Source: Flavihumibacter rivuli (GTDB lineage Bacteria > Bacteroidota > Bacteroidia > Chitinophagales > Chitinophagaceae). From it: DNA of 64,000 nt. Below, in pieces: positions 46,009-54,372 of the stretch (positions are counted from its first letter, which is position 1; the number at the start of each line of letters is the position of its first letter). The stretch covers positions 1,454,001 through 1,518,000 of the forward strand of contig NZ_CP092334.1 of the NCBI RefSeq assembly GCF_018595685.2, in the 5' to 3' direction. The notes beneath the pieces are model-generated. The model did not search any database, was not told the DNA's origin, and worked only from the letters and a program-made list of their open reading frames with translations. Position numbers and translations under genes: made by a program.

Positions 46009-46902
46009 ATGAGATATTTCCTGGTTGTCATCTTTTTGATGCTCAACCAGGAAATATTTTCACAGGGGAATCACTACCCGCACTTCTATACACTCAATCC
46101 CCGGCAACAAGCTGCATTGGCCATGCTGGAACAATTTGACACCAGTGCCGGGTCAAGGTTTTGGCCAGCAATAAAGCCCGCAGCATTCCTTTCCAACCTT
46201 CGAAGGAATATCATCTATCCATCCATGATCAACCAGGGGGAGAACACCAATTTTTGCTCCTATGCTGCCATCACCCATATTCTCATTACTTACCAGCCCG
46301 ATGTCTACGCTAAAAGTATGATCACGCTATACAGGGAAGGAATAGATACTTTAAATGGGAAGAGGCTTCAGCCAACCAAGAAAGTAAGGGATAATGCAGG
46401 TAGTTTAAAACGTAAGGGCGAACTGGATATCCTTCCTGCCAACCAGCTCTGGTTCCTTACCCTTGCAGACGAATACAGGAGTTACCTTAATTTACTTGAC
46501 CCCTCCTTTGATCCGGGCAACGAAAATGACTTATGGGCCGCCAGCAACTATGGGAAATTCAACAGGATGTTACGCCAGTTAGGCGGCTATCAATTGGAAA
46601 CCGCAGGATCAGACCTGATCAGGCCATGGAAAAATGAATACCTTAATTACCTGTCCAAACAACTTAAAAAAGGAACCGTCATTTTATATGTGAACAACTC
46701 CTACCTGCATGCCAGCAAGTACAGTATTTTCAAACTACGCATGCCCACCCATTTTATTGTCTTATATGATATCCAGCCCGCAGGGGAAATGATCCTGATC
46801 AAATACTGGGATTATGGCTTGAAAACGCAACAACTTATTCCACCGAAGCGCTTAAGAAAACTCATCTTCGGCATCACCACCATTCTACAGGAAGAGCCAT
46901 GA
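46009..46902 (+). CDS. Exported papain-like fold hypothetical protein
   Basis: 297 residues from ATG 46009 (signal peptide MRYFLVVIFLMLNQEIFSQ); an ATG at 45991 is also in frame. I do not recognise a named family. The sequence INQGENTNFCSYAAITHIL resembles the papain oxyanion-hole Gln and catalytic Cys (Gln76, Cys83), and MPTHFIVLYDIQ plus KYWDYG supply a His and Asp (His248, Asp268) in the expected order. This suggests a cysteine peptidase or related papain-like fold. Its stop overlaps the start of the lipoprotein gene by 4 bases. It lies 101 bases after the TonB receptor. Confidence 0.7.
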   Translation: MRYFLVVIFLMLNQEIFSQGNHYPHFYTLNPRQQAALAMLEQFDTSAGSRFWPAIKPAAFLSNLRRNIIYPSMINQGENTNFCSYAAITHILITYQPDVYAKSMITLYREGIDTLNGKRLQPTKKVRDNAGSLKRKGELDILPANQLWFLTLADEYRSYLNLLDPSFDPGNENDLWAASNYGKFNRMLRQLGGYQLETAGSDLIRPWKNEYLNYLSKQLKKGTVILYVNNSYLHASKYSIFKLRMPTHFIVLYDIQPAGEMILIKYWDYGLKTQQLIPPKRLRKLIFGITTILQEEP

Positions 46903-47474
46903 AAATAGCCTATACCATATTATTTGTGGCGTTTTCAATTTCAATGACCATGTCATGTGCTATAGGATCCAAAAGGAAAACAGCCGGGTATTATTTTGAA
47001 AACAAGGAGGCTATAACCCAGGTCAGGAGGTATTATGACGCATTGTACAAGATCCAACCTTTTTCCTTTGGCTTTGCCGATAAGAAATTCAAGCATTATA
47101 CCATTGAAGTTACTACTGATACCATTCGTTATATCTACAATACAGACCAAAGCAGGGATGAAATGTATGCTACCATCCTACAATCTGATTATGACACCAT
47201 CGTTTTAAAGGACATGGCCGAGCAGATGAAAGCAATCAAATGCCTGTGGGTAGACAAATCCTCCTTCTACCTGGATGGGCAAAAAGAAACCGTTACCTTC
47301 CTTTCATTTAAGTCAGTCCTTATTGACAAACCCTTTGTAGAGAATAAGTATTATACATTGGTTTTCTTCGATACGCTCACCACCCACCCGGAGATCAAGG
47401 CCAGGGTAAAACGTGGGGAGTTCCACCAAATTGATGACAAGGTTTTCTTCACCATTGGCAATCGCTTCAGGTAA
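46899..47474 (+). CDS. Lipoprotein of unknown function, coupled to the papain-like gene
   Basis: 191 residues. The N-terminus has a lipoprotein signal (ILFVAFSISMTMSC, Cys20 as the acyl acceptor). The mature part is rich in Lys, Thr and aromatic residues with short beta-like strands; I see no known domain. The start overlaps the preceding stop (ATGA), so the pair is translated together and probably acts together at the periplasmic or outer membrane face. Possible roles are substrate, inhibitor or anchor for the peptidase-like partner. Confidence 0.8.
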   Translation: MKIAYTILFVAFSISMTMSCAIGSKRKTAGYYFENKEAITQVRRYYDALYKIQPFSFGFADKKFKHYTIEVTTDTIRYIYNTDQSRDEMYATILQSDYDTIVLKDMAEQMKAIKCLWVDKSSFYLDGQKETVTFLSFKSVLIDKPFVENKYYTLVFFDTLTTHPEIKARVKRGEFHQIDDKVFFTIGNRFR

Positions 47475-47498
47475 TCAGGATTATTGCACGACAAAATA

Positions 47499-47969
47499 TC
47501 AGATCATTGCCAGCTCCGCTTCCAGTTTATCGAGGTTCTCTTCATTCTTTTCGGTAACAAAGGAGCGCATGCTGGAACAGGTACTCTCATCGAGGAAGAT
47601 CATCTGGTATTGCACCAGGGTCTTCTCCGGAGTGATCTCCTCGAGGTCAACCTGCACCTGGAACCTGGGATGGGAATGATGATTCCAGGCGATCCTGTCA
47701 TAAGGAGCGATATGCACAAACTCACACTCATTCAGGTAGGACTTACCATCCGGGCCATGCATGGTGAATTTCCATTCACCCCCCGGCTTCAGGTCAAAAA
47801 CCTCGATGGAATTGGTAAATCCCCTGGGCCCCCACCAGTTACCCAGATGCCTCGGATCGGTCCAGGCTTTGTACACCTTATCAATTGGTTTGGTGAAAAT
47901 CCGTGTAGTTTTTATGGTTTTTGTGGCCACATTAGGTAAAAGCGCAGGAATTAAATGCATATTGGTCAA
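47499..47969 (-). CDS. SRPBCC / AHSA1-type START-fold protein
   Basis: 156 residues. The fold's typical phrases are RIFTKPIDKVYKAWTDPRHLGNWWGPRGF, FDLKPGGEWKFTMHGPDGKS and DLEEITPEKTLVQYQMIFLD. Such proteins form a helix-grip cavity for hydrophobic ligands, and Aha1-like members act near Hsp90. Residues 1-15 look atypical; the ATG at 47960 is an alternative start. It converges on the lipoprotein gene. A ligand cannot be named. Confidence 0.88.
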   Translation of the reverse strand: MTNMHLIPALLPNVATKTIKTTRIFTKPIDKVYKAWTDPRHLGNWWGPRGFTNSIEVFDLKPGGEWKFTMHGPDGKSYLNECEFVHIAPYDRIAWNHHSHPRFQVQVDLEEITPEKTLVQYQMIFLDESTCSSMRSFVTEKNEENLDKLEAELAMI

Positions 47970-48092
47970 ATTTTGTAGTGATTACTGCTAAAAACAACCC
48001 ATATAAAATTAAATAATATGACTTAAAACTGGCAATCATTTTTTGGGAAAAATTCATTATCTTAAGTTTCAAGACCCCTCAAAACGATTGCT

Positions 48093-48422
48093 ATGGCTAC
48101 CATTGCTGCTATTGACCCAGCTGTTCTGCGTCAATGGATGGAACAGAAACTGGATATTGATACCATTCGCGAATCATTGGCATCCTCAGGGCTTGATGAA
48201 AGCGCCATAGAAGAACACATCAAGGCCTTTAAAAAAGCCCGGAATTCCCGTCGCCAATTCATCGGATTCATTTTATTGTCGGTTGGCGGATTCCTTGGCT
48301 TCATCAGCACGGTCTTTTCCCTGGTCAATCCCATACCGGAGATCTTCAATCTGGTTTTGTACGGGCTCACTTCCATTGCACTGATCATAATTTGTGCGGG
48401 ATTGTATTACATTTTTGAATAA
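48093..48422 (+). CDS. Small membrane protein, function unknown
   Basis: 109 residues. The N-terminal half is helical and charged (LRQWMEQKLDIDTIRESLAS ... EEHIKAFKKARNSRRQ); the C-terminal half has two hydrophobic segments (FIGFILLSVGGFLGFISTVF and LVLYGLTSIALIIICAGLYY). I recognise no family. It would be an inner-membrane protein with a cytosolic head. The gene ends 20 bases before the first copy of the hairpin-repeat array. Confidence 0.75.
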   Translation: MATIAAIDPAVLRQWMEQKLDIDTIRESLASSGLDESAIEEHIKAFKKARNSRRQFIGFILLSVGGFLGFISTVFSLVNPIPEIFNLVLYGLTSIALIIICAGLYYIFE

Positions 48423-48441
48423 GCGTTAACCGAAAACATTT

Positions 48442-49048
48442 CCATCGGGTCCCCTTCGGGAGGCCCTGATGGAGTGAGAGGGTATTGGCGTCGTTCATTG
48501 TAGCCATGCAATTATATGCTGCGCCGCTGTTGCGTGTTATCACCAACAGCCCCTAAACATATACAATCAACAATGTTAGCTGATAAGGTGAATTATCTAA
48601 CCTCATCAGGGTCTCCCGAAGGGGGCCCTTAACCCCAGCGGGGTCTCCCGAAGGGGACCCCGATGTATAAAAGGTGAAATATGTATGCATCCAACAGTTA
48701 ACCTAACCTTCCAACTAACCGTTGGTCATAAGACACAACGGGGGCGATAGGGAGGTTATTAAATCGTCTCTACTAATAGGGGTTTTCTTCTAAAGTCATC
48801 GATGAATTTCTCTCCTACTATTCATCAGGGTCCCCTTCGGGAGACCCTGCTGGGGTGAAGATATAGGTACCATCTAGCCTCTTCGGGAGACCCTGATGGG
48901 GTGAAGATATAGGCGCCATGTAGCCCTTTCGGGAGACCCTGCTGGGGTGAGAAAATATTATCTCCTCAGCGGGGTCTCTCGAAGAGGACCCCGATGGAAA
49001 AAGAATTCGGAGCTATTCATCAGGGTCCTTTTCAGGAGGCCCTGATGG
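48442..49048. repeat. Array of eight imperfect-palindrome hairpin repeats (about 31 bp each)
   Basis: Eight related hairpins lie in the gene-free stretch 48423-49069 at 48442-48472, 48604-48630, 48633-48665, 48823-48857, 48871-48905, 48917-48950, 48965-48997 and 49018-49048. The unit is CATCAGGGTCCCC-TTC-GGGAGACCCTGATG or its complement. Four copies have the CTTCGG or TTTCGG loop on the plus strand, one has TTTTCA, and three are inverted with CGAAG loops. Copies 3 and 7 differ by paired changes that keep the stem. Copies 5 and 6 have a decayed left arm. No gene or ORF of note lies between them. Confidence 0.85.
48838..48949 (+). repeat. 46-bp tandem repeat inside the hairpin array
   Basis: The stretch starting CGGGAGACCCTG recurs exactly 46 bases apart at 48838, 48884 and 48930 (the last copy partial). 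Two full units share GGGGTGAAGATATAGG and differ mainly around GGTACCATCTAG versus GGCGCCATGTAG. It looks like a recent local duplication of one hairpin with its flank. Confidence 0.8.
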
Positions 49049-49069
49049 ATGAGAAAGGGGAAATGCAAA

Positions 49070-50803
49070 CTATAACTGTACCACCAGGGCTTCATAGGGC
49101 CTGAGGTTCACCCATGAGTTTTGTTTCAGGCTTAAATTAGTGCTATTGTAATTAGACAGGATGATCCTGTAGTTACTTAAATCAATCCCTGCATTGGCCT
49201 GTGTATTCTCTTTGCTGAAATTCAACAATACCAGATATCGCTTCCCCTCCCATTCCCGCAGGTAGGCATAGACGTTAGGATTGTCCTTATCCAGCAACCT
49301 GTAGCTTCCATAAACCATGGCGGGATGGGTTTTGCGCATGGCGGTGAGCTTCCGGAAAAAATTCAACGTACTATTAGGATCCTTCTCCTGGGCGGCGGCA
49401 TTGATGGTGGCGGCGTTGGCATTAACCTTGATCCATGGCGTTCCACTGGAGAACCCGGCATTCTTCGAGGCATCCCACTGGAAGGGCGTACGGCCATTGT
49501 CCCTGCTTTCAAACGCAATCCGCTTAAGGTAAGCAGCCAGGTCGCCGCCTGTTTGCTGTAAGCGCTTGTACTCGTTCAGGGTCTGGATATCCCTGTATTC
49601 CTCAATACGGGTGAAACCGGCATTCGTCATAGCCAGTTCATCGCCATTGTAATAGTAAGGTGTACCGCGCATGGTCATGAGGAAGGTGCTCAGCATCTTG
49701 GAAGAAAGGTCCCGGTACTTGGGGTCATCATTCCCGAAGCGGCTCACCAACCGGGCCTGGTCATGGTTAGCCAGGAAGATCGACAACCACCCACGTTCCG
49801 CAAAGGCGCTATCCCAGCGACTGAATACTTCCTTGAAATGCTGCAGGCTATAGCCCTCCATTCTGGCAATATCCACCCCTTCAAAGGCATAGGCCATATG
49901 CAGTTCCTTCCTCCGGGCGTCCACCAGGTTATGGGCGTCCTCAAAGGAATTACCCGCCCCCTCTGCCACCGACATCACATCATATTTGCTCAACACCTCC
50001 TTATACATTTCCTGCAGGTAACCATGGAGGTTACCCTGCATGGCATAATATTTCACGAATTGCTTTTCATAGCCTTTAGGGAATTCCGGCCAGGTGGTGT
50101 CCTTCGCAGCGAACTGGAAGGCATCGAGCCGGAACCCATCAATCCCCTTATCCCCCCAGAACTTCATGATATCATATACTTCCTGACGCAGTTTGGGATT
50201 CTCCCAGTTCAGGTCGGGCTGCTTACGTGAGAAGTAGTGCAGGTAATAAGAATTGGTCAGCGAATCATACATCCAGGCGTCATGGTTTACATCGAACAGG
50301 CTGTAACGGTAAGGGGGTTTACCATCCTCCGCATTCCACCAATGGTAATAGTTGCGAAAGGGATTTGTGCGGGAACTCTTCGCCTGTTTGAACCATTCAT
50401 GCTCATCACTGCTATGGTTCACCACGATATCCATCACCAGCCTGATGCCGCGATCATGCAATCCCTTAAGCAGCGCATCGAAATCGGCCATCGTCCCAAA
50501 TTCCTTCATGATATTGCGGTAATCACTCACATCATAGCCATTATCATCGTTAGGGGAAGTATAGATCGGGTTCAGCCAAACCGCATCCACCCCAAGACTC
50601 TTGATATAATCCAGGCGGGAAATGATGCCTTTCAGGTCACCGATCCCATCACCATCACTGTCCTGGAAGCTACGAGGATATATCTGGTAAACGATGGCTT
50701 CCTTCCACCATTTTTTAGTGGATACTTCTGTTGGCTGGGCATAAGAAAGGTGAAAAGGCAACAGGCAGCTGAGCAGACCGGCAATACGGAACAGTTGTTT
50801 CAT
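49070..50803 (-). CDS. Exported GH13 alpha-glucosidase (oligo-1,6-glucosidase type)
   Basis: 577 residues with a signal peptide (LLSCLLPFHLSYAQ), so probably periplasmic. The GH13 barrel is typical: KEAIVYQIYPRSFQDSDGDG, LDYIKSLGVDAVWLNPIYTS, DIVVNHSSDEHEWF, GFRLDAFQF (nucleophile Asp), VAEGAGNS (acid/base Glu) and FLANHDQARLVSRF (transition-state Asp). The C-terminal small beta domain is present. It should split terminal alpha-1,4 or alpha-1,6 glucosyl links of maltose- or isomaltose-like sugars. No SusCD or transporter is near. The last hairpin repeat lies 22 bases beyond its stop. Confidence 0.94.
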   Translation of the reverse strand: MKQLFRIAGLLSCLLPFHLSYAQPTEVSTKKWWKEAIVYQIYPRSFQDSDGDGIGDLKGIISRLDYIKSLGVDAVWLNPIYTSPNDDNGYDVSDYRNIMKEFGTMADFDALLKGLHDRGIRLVMDIVVNHSSDEHEWFKQAKSSRTNPFRNYYHWWNAEDGKPPYRYSLFDVNHDAWMYDSLTNSYYLHYFSRKQPDLNWENPKLRQEVYDIMKFWGDKGIDGFRLDAFQFAAKDTTWPEFPKGYEKQFVKYYAMQGNLHGYLQEMYKEVLSKYDVMSVAEGAGNSFEDAHNLVDARRKELHMAYAFEGVDIARMEGYSLQHFKEVFSRWDSAFAERGWLSIFLANHDQARLVSRFGNDDPKYRDLSSKMLSTFLMTMRGTPYYYNGDELAMTNAGFTRIEEYRDIQTLNEYKRLQQTGGDLAAYLKRIAFESRDNGRTPFQWDASKNAGFSSGTPWIKVNANAATINAAAQEKDPNSTLNFFRKLTAMRKTHPAMVYGSYRLLDKDNPNVYAYLREWEGKRYLVLLNFSKENTQANAGIDLSNYRIILSNYNSTNLSLKQNSWVNLRPYEALVVQL

Positions 50804-51105
50804 GTTCTGGCAATGGTTAATAAAGGGAAGTTAAGCAATGCTTATGGCTTCAGGAACCGAATACGGTTGCGGTGGGAAAAAGGCAGCAAATGTCCCTCAT
50901 TACCTCAAATTCAATCCAAGCCAAGAAATTGAGCAACATTTCTACCCCAAAAAACGTGAACGCCAAACCTAACATAGGTATCCTGCGAAGGAGATCACCA
51001 TAGGATTCAGGAACCAAGCTCCAGAACTTATGGCCGGATCTACAATACTACTTTGATACCCTTAAGTAAAATCTTGATACCATTATTCCCCTCCTTTTTA
51101 CGCCA
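50804..51105. other. 302-base gap between the GH13 and GH1 genes
   Basis: No gene is supported here. It holds a direct repeat TTGATACC at 51053-51060 and 51074-51081, 21 bp apart, and a minus-strand TAGGTTTG (50964-50971) that fits TAnnTTTG and could be the GH13 promoter with a 160-base leader. Both are weak candidates. Confidence 0.4.
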
Positions 51106-52569
51106 TTACAAAACCCGACCGGCTTTTATAACTTCCCTGTAAAAATCAGCACTAAGCTTGGGGATCCGTTGTAAGGTTTTATAGTCCACATAGTACAGCC
51201 CAAAACGTGTAGCGTAGCCGGAAACCCATTCAAAATTGTCCATCAGGCTCCAATGGAAATATCCCTTAACCGGAATGCCTTCCTCGATAGCCTGCTGCAT
51301 ATTTAACAGGTAATTGCGTAAAAACATGACCCGGTCTGTATCGCATATTCTTCCTTCCTTATCCTGCTCGTCTGCCGCGCCACAACCATTTTCTGTTATG
51401 TAGATTTCCTTAACGCCCCATATTTCCTTCATGTGCCTGGGTCCCCAATACAGGGCCTCCGGACCTACATAGTGCCATGAAGAAGCCATTTTAGGATGAA
51501 CCTTAGTAAATGGTAGCAATTCGTATCCAGGTTTAGCATCCGATGCCATCACATAATGATTCGGCATGTAGACATTTATCCCTGCAAAATCAACAGGCGT
51601 ACCAATTGCTTTCATTTCGGCCTCGGTAAACCGTGGGGCATCCTTTCCTTCCTTTTCCAGAAACTCATTGGTGTATTGGCCTTCAAGCATAACGGTCAGG
51701 TAACCGGCATTCAATTGCCTTGTCGCTTCCTGTGCCGCCTTGATATGCTCTGGTGTTGCAATGGCCGGTACTGCATTGACCATGTTTTCAGCGGGACCTG
51801 CTTTAACACCCGGTGCTGCGGCCTTAATGGCTTGCATGGCCAGTCCATGCGCCAAAACCACATGGTGCCGCACCTGGTTCAGGTCTTTGCGTGAGAGTTT
51901 AAGGCCGGGAGCCAGCAATCCGGTTCCATGCCCCCATTCAACAAAGGTGAACATCTCATTCAGGGTGAAAAAATGCTTAACCCGATCTCCCAACTGACTG
52001 GCAACATAGCCTGCATAAGCTGCAAAATGTTCCGCAATTGATCTGGATTGCCATCCTTTCTCCCGCGCCTGCAATGCCTGGGGAAGGTCCCAATGATACA
52101 GGGTAGCGAAAGGTTGAATACCGTTTTCCAATAAGGTATCCACCAGGCGTTTGTAGAAATCTATCCCTTTCTGGTTGGGGCTACCCTTTCCTTCAGGAAA
52201 GATACGCGGCCAACTAATGGAAAAACGATAAGCATTTGTTCCGAGGGCCTTCATCAAACCCACATCTTCCCGATAGCGGTGGTACATATCTACCGCAACA
52301 TCGGCATTCCAATTGTTCTTGATCTTGCCCGGTGTGTGCGAAAAAATATCCCAGATGGACTTGCCCCTTCCATCCTCATTGACCGCTCCTTCTACCTGGA
52401 ATGCGGCAGTTGCTGTACCCCAGTAGAATTCTCCAGGAAATGGCCGGCTGGGTTGAGGATCTGCTTCTTTAGGGGATGCTGCAATTGCTTCTGCTGCCTT
52501 TACCAGGCCAGACAATCCCAGCCCGGTGGCGCCCAATGCTTTGAGAAGTTTTCTCCTGTTTGATTCCAT
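51106..52569 (-). CDS. Tat-exported GH1 beta-glucosidase
   Basis: 487 residues. The twin-arginine leader is MESNRRKLLKALGATGLGLS (residues 1-20, RRKLLK core), so the folded enzyme is exported. The GH1 barrel starts FYWGTATAAFQVEGAVNEDG. The acid/base Glu lies in TLNEMFTF, where the common NEP is NEM, and the nucleophile in YITENGCG. It should hydrolyse beta-glucosides or similar. It shares its strand with the GH13 gene but is 302 bases away, so they are probably separate units. Confidence 0.94.
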   Translation of the reverse strand: MESNRRKLLKALGATGLGLSGLVKAAEAIAASPKEADPQPSRPFPGEFYWGTATAAFQVEGAVNEDGRGKSIWDIFSHTPGKIKNNWNADVAVDMYHRYREDVGLMKALGTNAYRFSISWPRIFPEGKGSPNQKGIDFYKRLVDTLLENGIQPFATLYHWDLPQALQAREKGWQSRSIAEHFAAYAGYVASQLGDRVKHFFTLNEMFTFVEWGHGTGLLAPGLKLSRKDLNQVRHHVVLAHGLAMQAIKAAAPGVKAGPAENMVNAVPAIATPEHIKAAQEATRQLNAGYLTVMLEGQYTNEFLEKEGKDAPRFTEAEMKAIGTPVDFAGINVYMPNHYVMASDAKPGYELLPFTKVHPKMASSWHYVGPEALYWGPRHMKEIWGVKEIYITENGCGAADEQDKEGRICDTDRVMFLRNYLLNMQQAIEEGIPVKGYFHWSLMDNFEWVSGYATRFGLYYVDYKTLQRIPKLSADFYREVIKAGRVL

Positions 52570-53312
52570 TTTGATAAGATTTCAGGTAATTAGATGTTGA
52601 GTTACCAAAAGGACAAGGACTACATTACATCCTTTGCCTTAAAGGCATCTTCAATGAAATAGTAAAAATGGGAATTTGCCCTAATTGGACTGTACAGCCA
52701 ACTGTGCTATCATCCTTCAAAGTGTTCCATGAGGGGAACAGCAATAAAGCCAGTGCAATGGATATTACTATCATAAGAAAAGGTTTAATGAATACTGCCA
52801 ACGAACAGGCCTTACCAAGGAAATGATTTCAGGGGACGGAAATACACTTGATGCCATTGATCTTTTCGACAATAACTGTAATCAATGGAAACTTAAAACT
52901 AATATATAATAAAACAATAATACAATTCTATCAGGCCATTTTATTTTAAACTTATTTTTCCTGCATAGACCAGTAAGGAGTTAGCCACTATATCTTCCAA
53001 CAGCTCCCTTCGAGCGGAATTGAAAAGAATTTGAGTAATAATCAGTTTAGTGAATGATTTGACAAAAGTGTTCATTGCACCCTAAAAAAGCAAAGATGCC
53101 TACCCCAACTTATACAGTGAACCTAGACCCCAACCTTTCTAGTGGATAAGCAGTAAAGTAGATTATCGGGAAAGAGTATATTTTTAAGTTAAACTGGCTT
53201 TAACGGGTTTGATAGCACTACCAACTTCAGTATTTTCAGTATTGTCACCTTATTTCTTACGATCAAGATTGGTAAACCACACTGATCTACCTTAAACCAA
53301 AGGACCTATCCA
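52570..53312. other. 743-base AT-rich gap without a supported gene
   Basis: No RNA, repeat or convincing reading frame was found. One plus-strand frame from an ATG at 52668 runs about 52 codons to a TGA near 52830 (MGICPNWTVQPTVLSSFKVF to ALPRK), but it has no recognisable domain and no promoter. The second half (52900-53300) is A/T rich and could hold the hydrolase promoter. It may be the eroded remains of a gene. Confidence 0.6.
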
Positions 53313-54185
53313 ATGATATCTGAAGAAATTAGCACTAACCTTGGTTATACGATCAATGCAACTGTTTATAAGGCAAGCCCTGGTGATAAAGTATTGATCA
53401 TTGCTTCAGCTACCGGTGTTAAGCAAGGTTTTTACAAGAAGTTTGCTGATTTTATCTCTTCAAACGGCATTACGGTTATAACATTTGACTATGCAGGAAT
53501 CGGGAAATCCTTAAAGCAGCCCATCAAAAAAGTTCCCGTCAGTGTGAAGGATTGGGGAATGAATGACCTGGAAGCTGTCATTCGGTTCACAAGAAAAACA
53601 TATCCTACTGCTCAGCTCAGCCTGCTGGGCCATAGTATTGGTGGGCAACTGGTGGGATTGGCTCAATCTTCATACGAGCTTAATCAACTGATACTGGTTG
53701 CAGCACAAAGTGGCTATTGGAAATGGTGGAAGGGAACCGATCGTATGAAAATGTGGCTAAACTGGCATATCCTTTTTCCTGTCCTTATAAATACATTTGG
53801 TTATATGCCTTCCAAAAAGATCAGTGGCATGGAAAACCTGCCTAAGCATGTAGCCAGGCAATGGAGTTCCTGGGGGAGAAAGGCCAATTACCTCTTTGAT
53901 GAAATTCCGGCAGACGCATTGCATTACCATAAGATAACCGCCACTATCCTGGCCATTAGTATTGAGAAAGATTTCTACGCCCCTCAGAAAGCGGTCGACT
54001 GGCTATCTGGAAAATACCTTAACGCCCCGGTGAAAAAGCTACATCTAACAGCCGAAGAATATCATTCCAATGAAATTGGGCATTTTGGGATCTTTCGTGA
54101 AAATTTTGCTGAATCTATTTGGAAAATGATCCTGAATGAACTGGAAGGCCTGGTTAGCCAACCTATAGATAATAACAACACATAA
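53313..54185 (+). CDS. Alpha/beta hydrolase (COG4757-like)
   Basis: 290 residues, no signal peptide. The nucleophile elbow is SLLGHSIGGQLVGLAQ (Ser in GHSIG, near residue 109); the acid and base residues fit SIEKDFYAPQKAV and EIGHFGIF in the last 60 residues. The opening YTINATVYKASPGDKVLIIASATGVK and FADFISSNGITVITFDYAGIGKS match the uncharacterised alpha/beta hydrolase group COG4757. Substrate unknown. The gene is AT-richer than its neighbours, like the gap before it, which could point to a later insertion. Confidence 0.88.
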   Translation: MISEEISTNLGYTINATVYKASPGDKVLIIASATGVKQGFYKKFADFISSNGITVITFDYAGIGKSLKQPIKKVPVSVKDWGMNDLEAVIRFTRKTYPTAQLSLLGHSIGGQLVGLAQSSYELNQLILVAAQSGYWKWWKGTDRMKMWLNWHILFPVLINTFGYMPSKKISGMENLPKHVARQWSSWGRKANYLFDEIPADALHYHKITATILAISIEKDFYAPQKAVDWLSGKYLNAPVKKLHLTAEEYHSNEIGHFGIFRENFAESIWKMILNELEGLVSQPIDNNNT

Positions 54186-54339
54186 TTTAAAAAATCAGAT
54201 CCTGTTAAAAATCTGAAAAGTGTAACTCATTATCAGCCCGGATATTGTCACATATATGCCTAATAGTCCCATCATCTTGATATTTCAATACACCTACCAC
54301 CAATAAGCCTTGCTATCTGACCACAAGAGGGAAACTTTT

Positions 54340-54368
54340 TTTGAGAATTCACCTGATACCTACCTTTG
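54340..54368 (+). promoter_or_regulatory. Promoter of the conserved gene at 54373
   Basis: TTG at 54341-54343, 17-base spacer, TACCTTTG at 54361-54368: a complete Bacteroidota promoter. The ATG is only 5 bases beyond, so transcription should start at or near the start codon and the mRNA would be nearly leaderless. Confidence 0.6.
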
Positions 54369-54372
54369 CCCC

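Noticed and set aside
48442..49048. Possible CRISPR array
   Set aside because: The repeats are palindromic, occur in both orientations and have spacers of very different length; no cas genes are present.
52668..52831. Short plus-strand frame of about 52 codons
   Set aside because: No known domain, no promoter and no conserved context; more likely chance or a relic.
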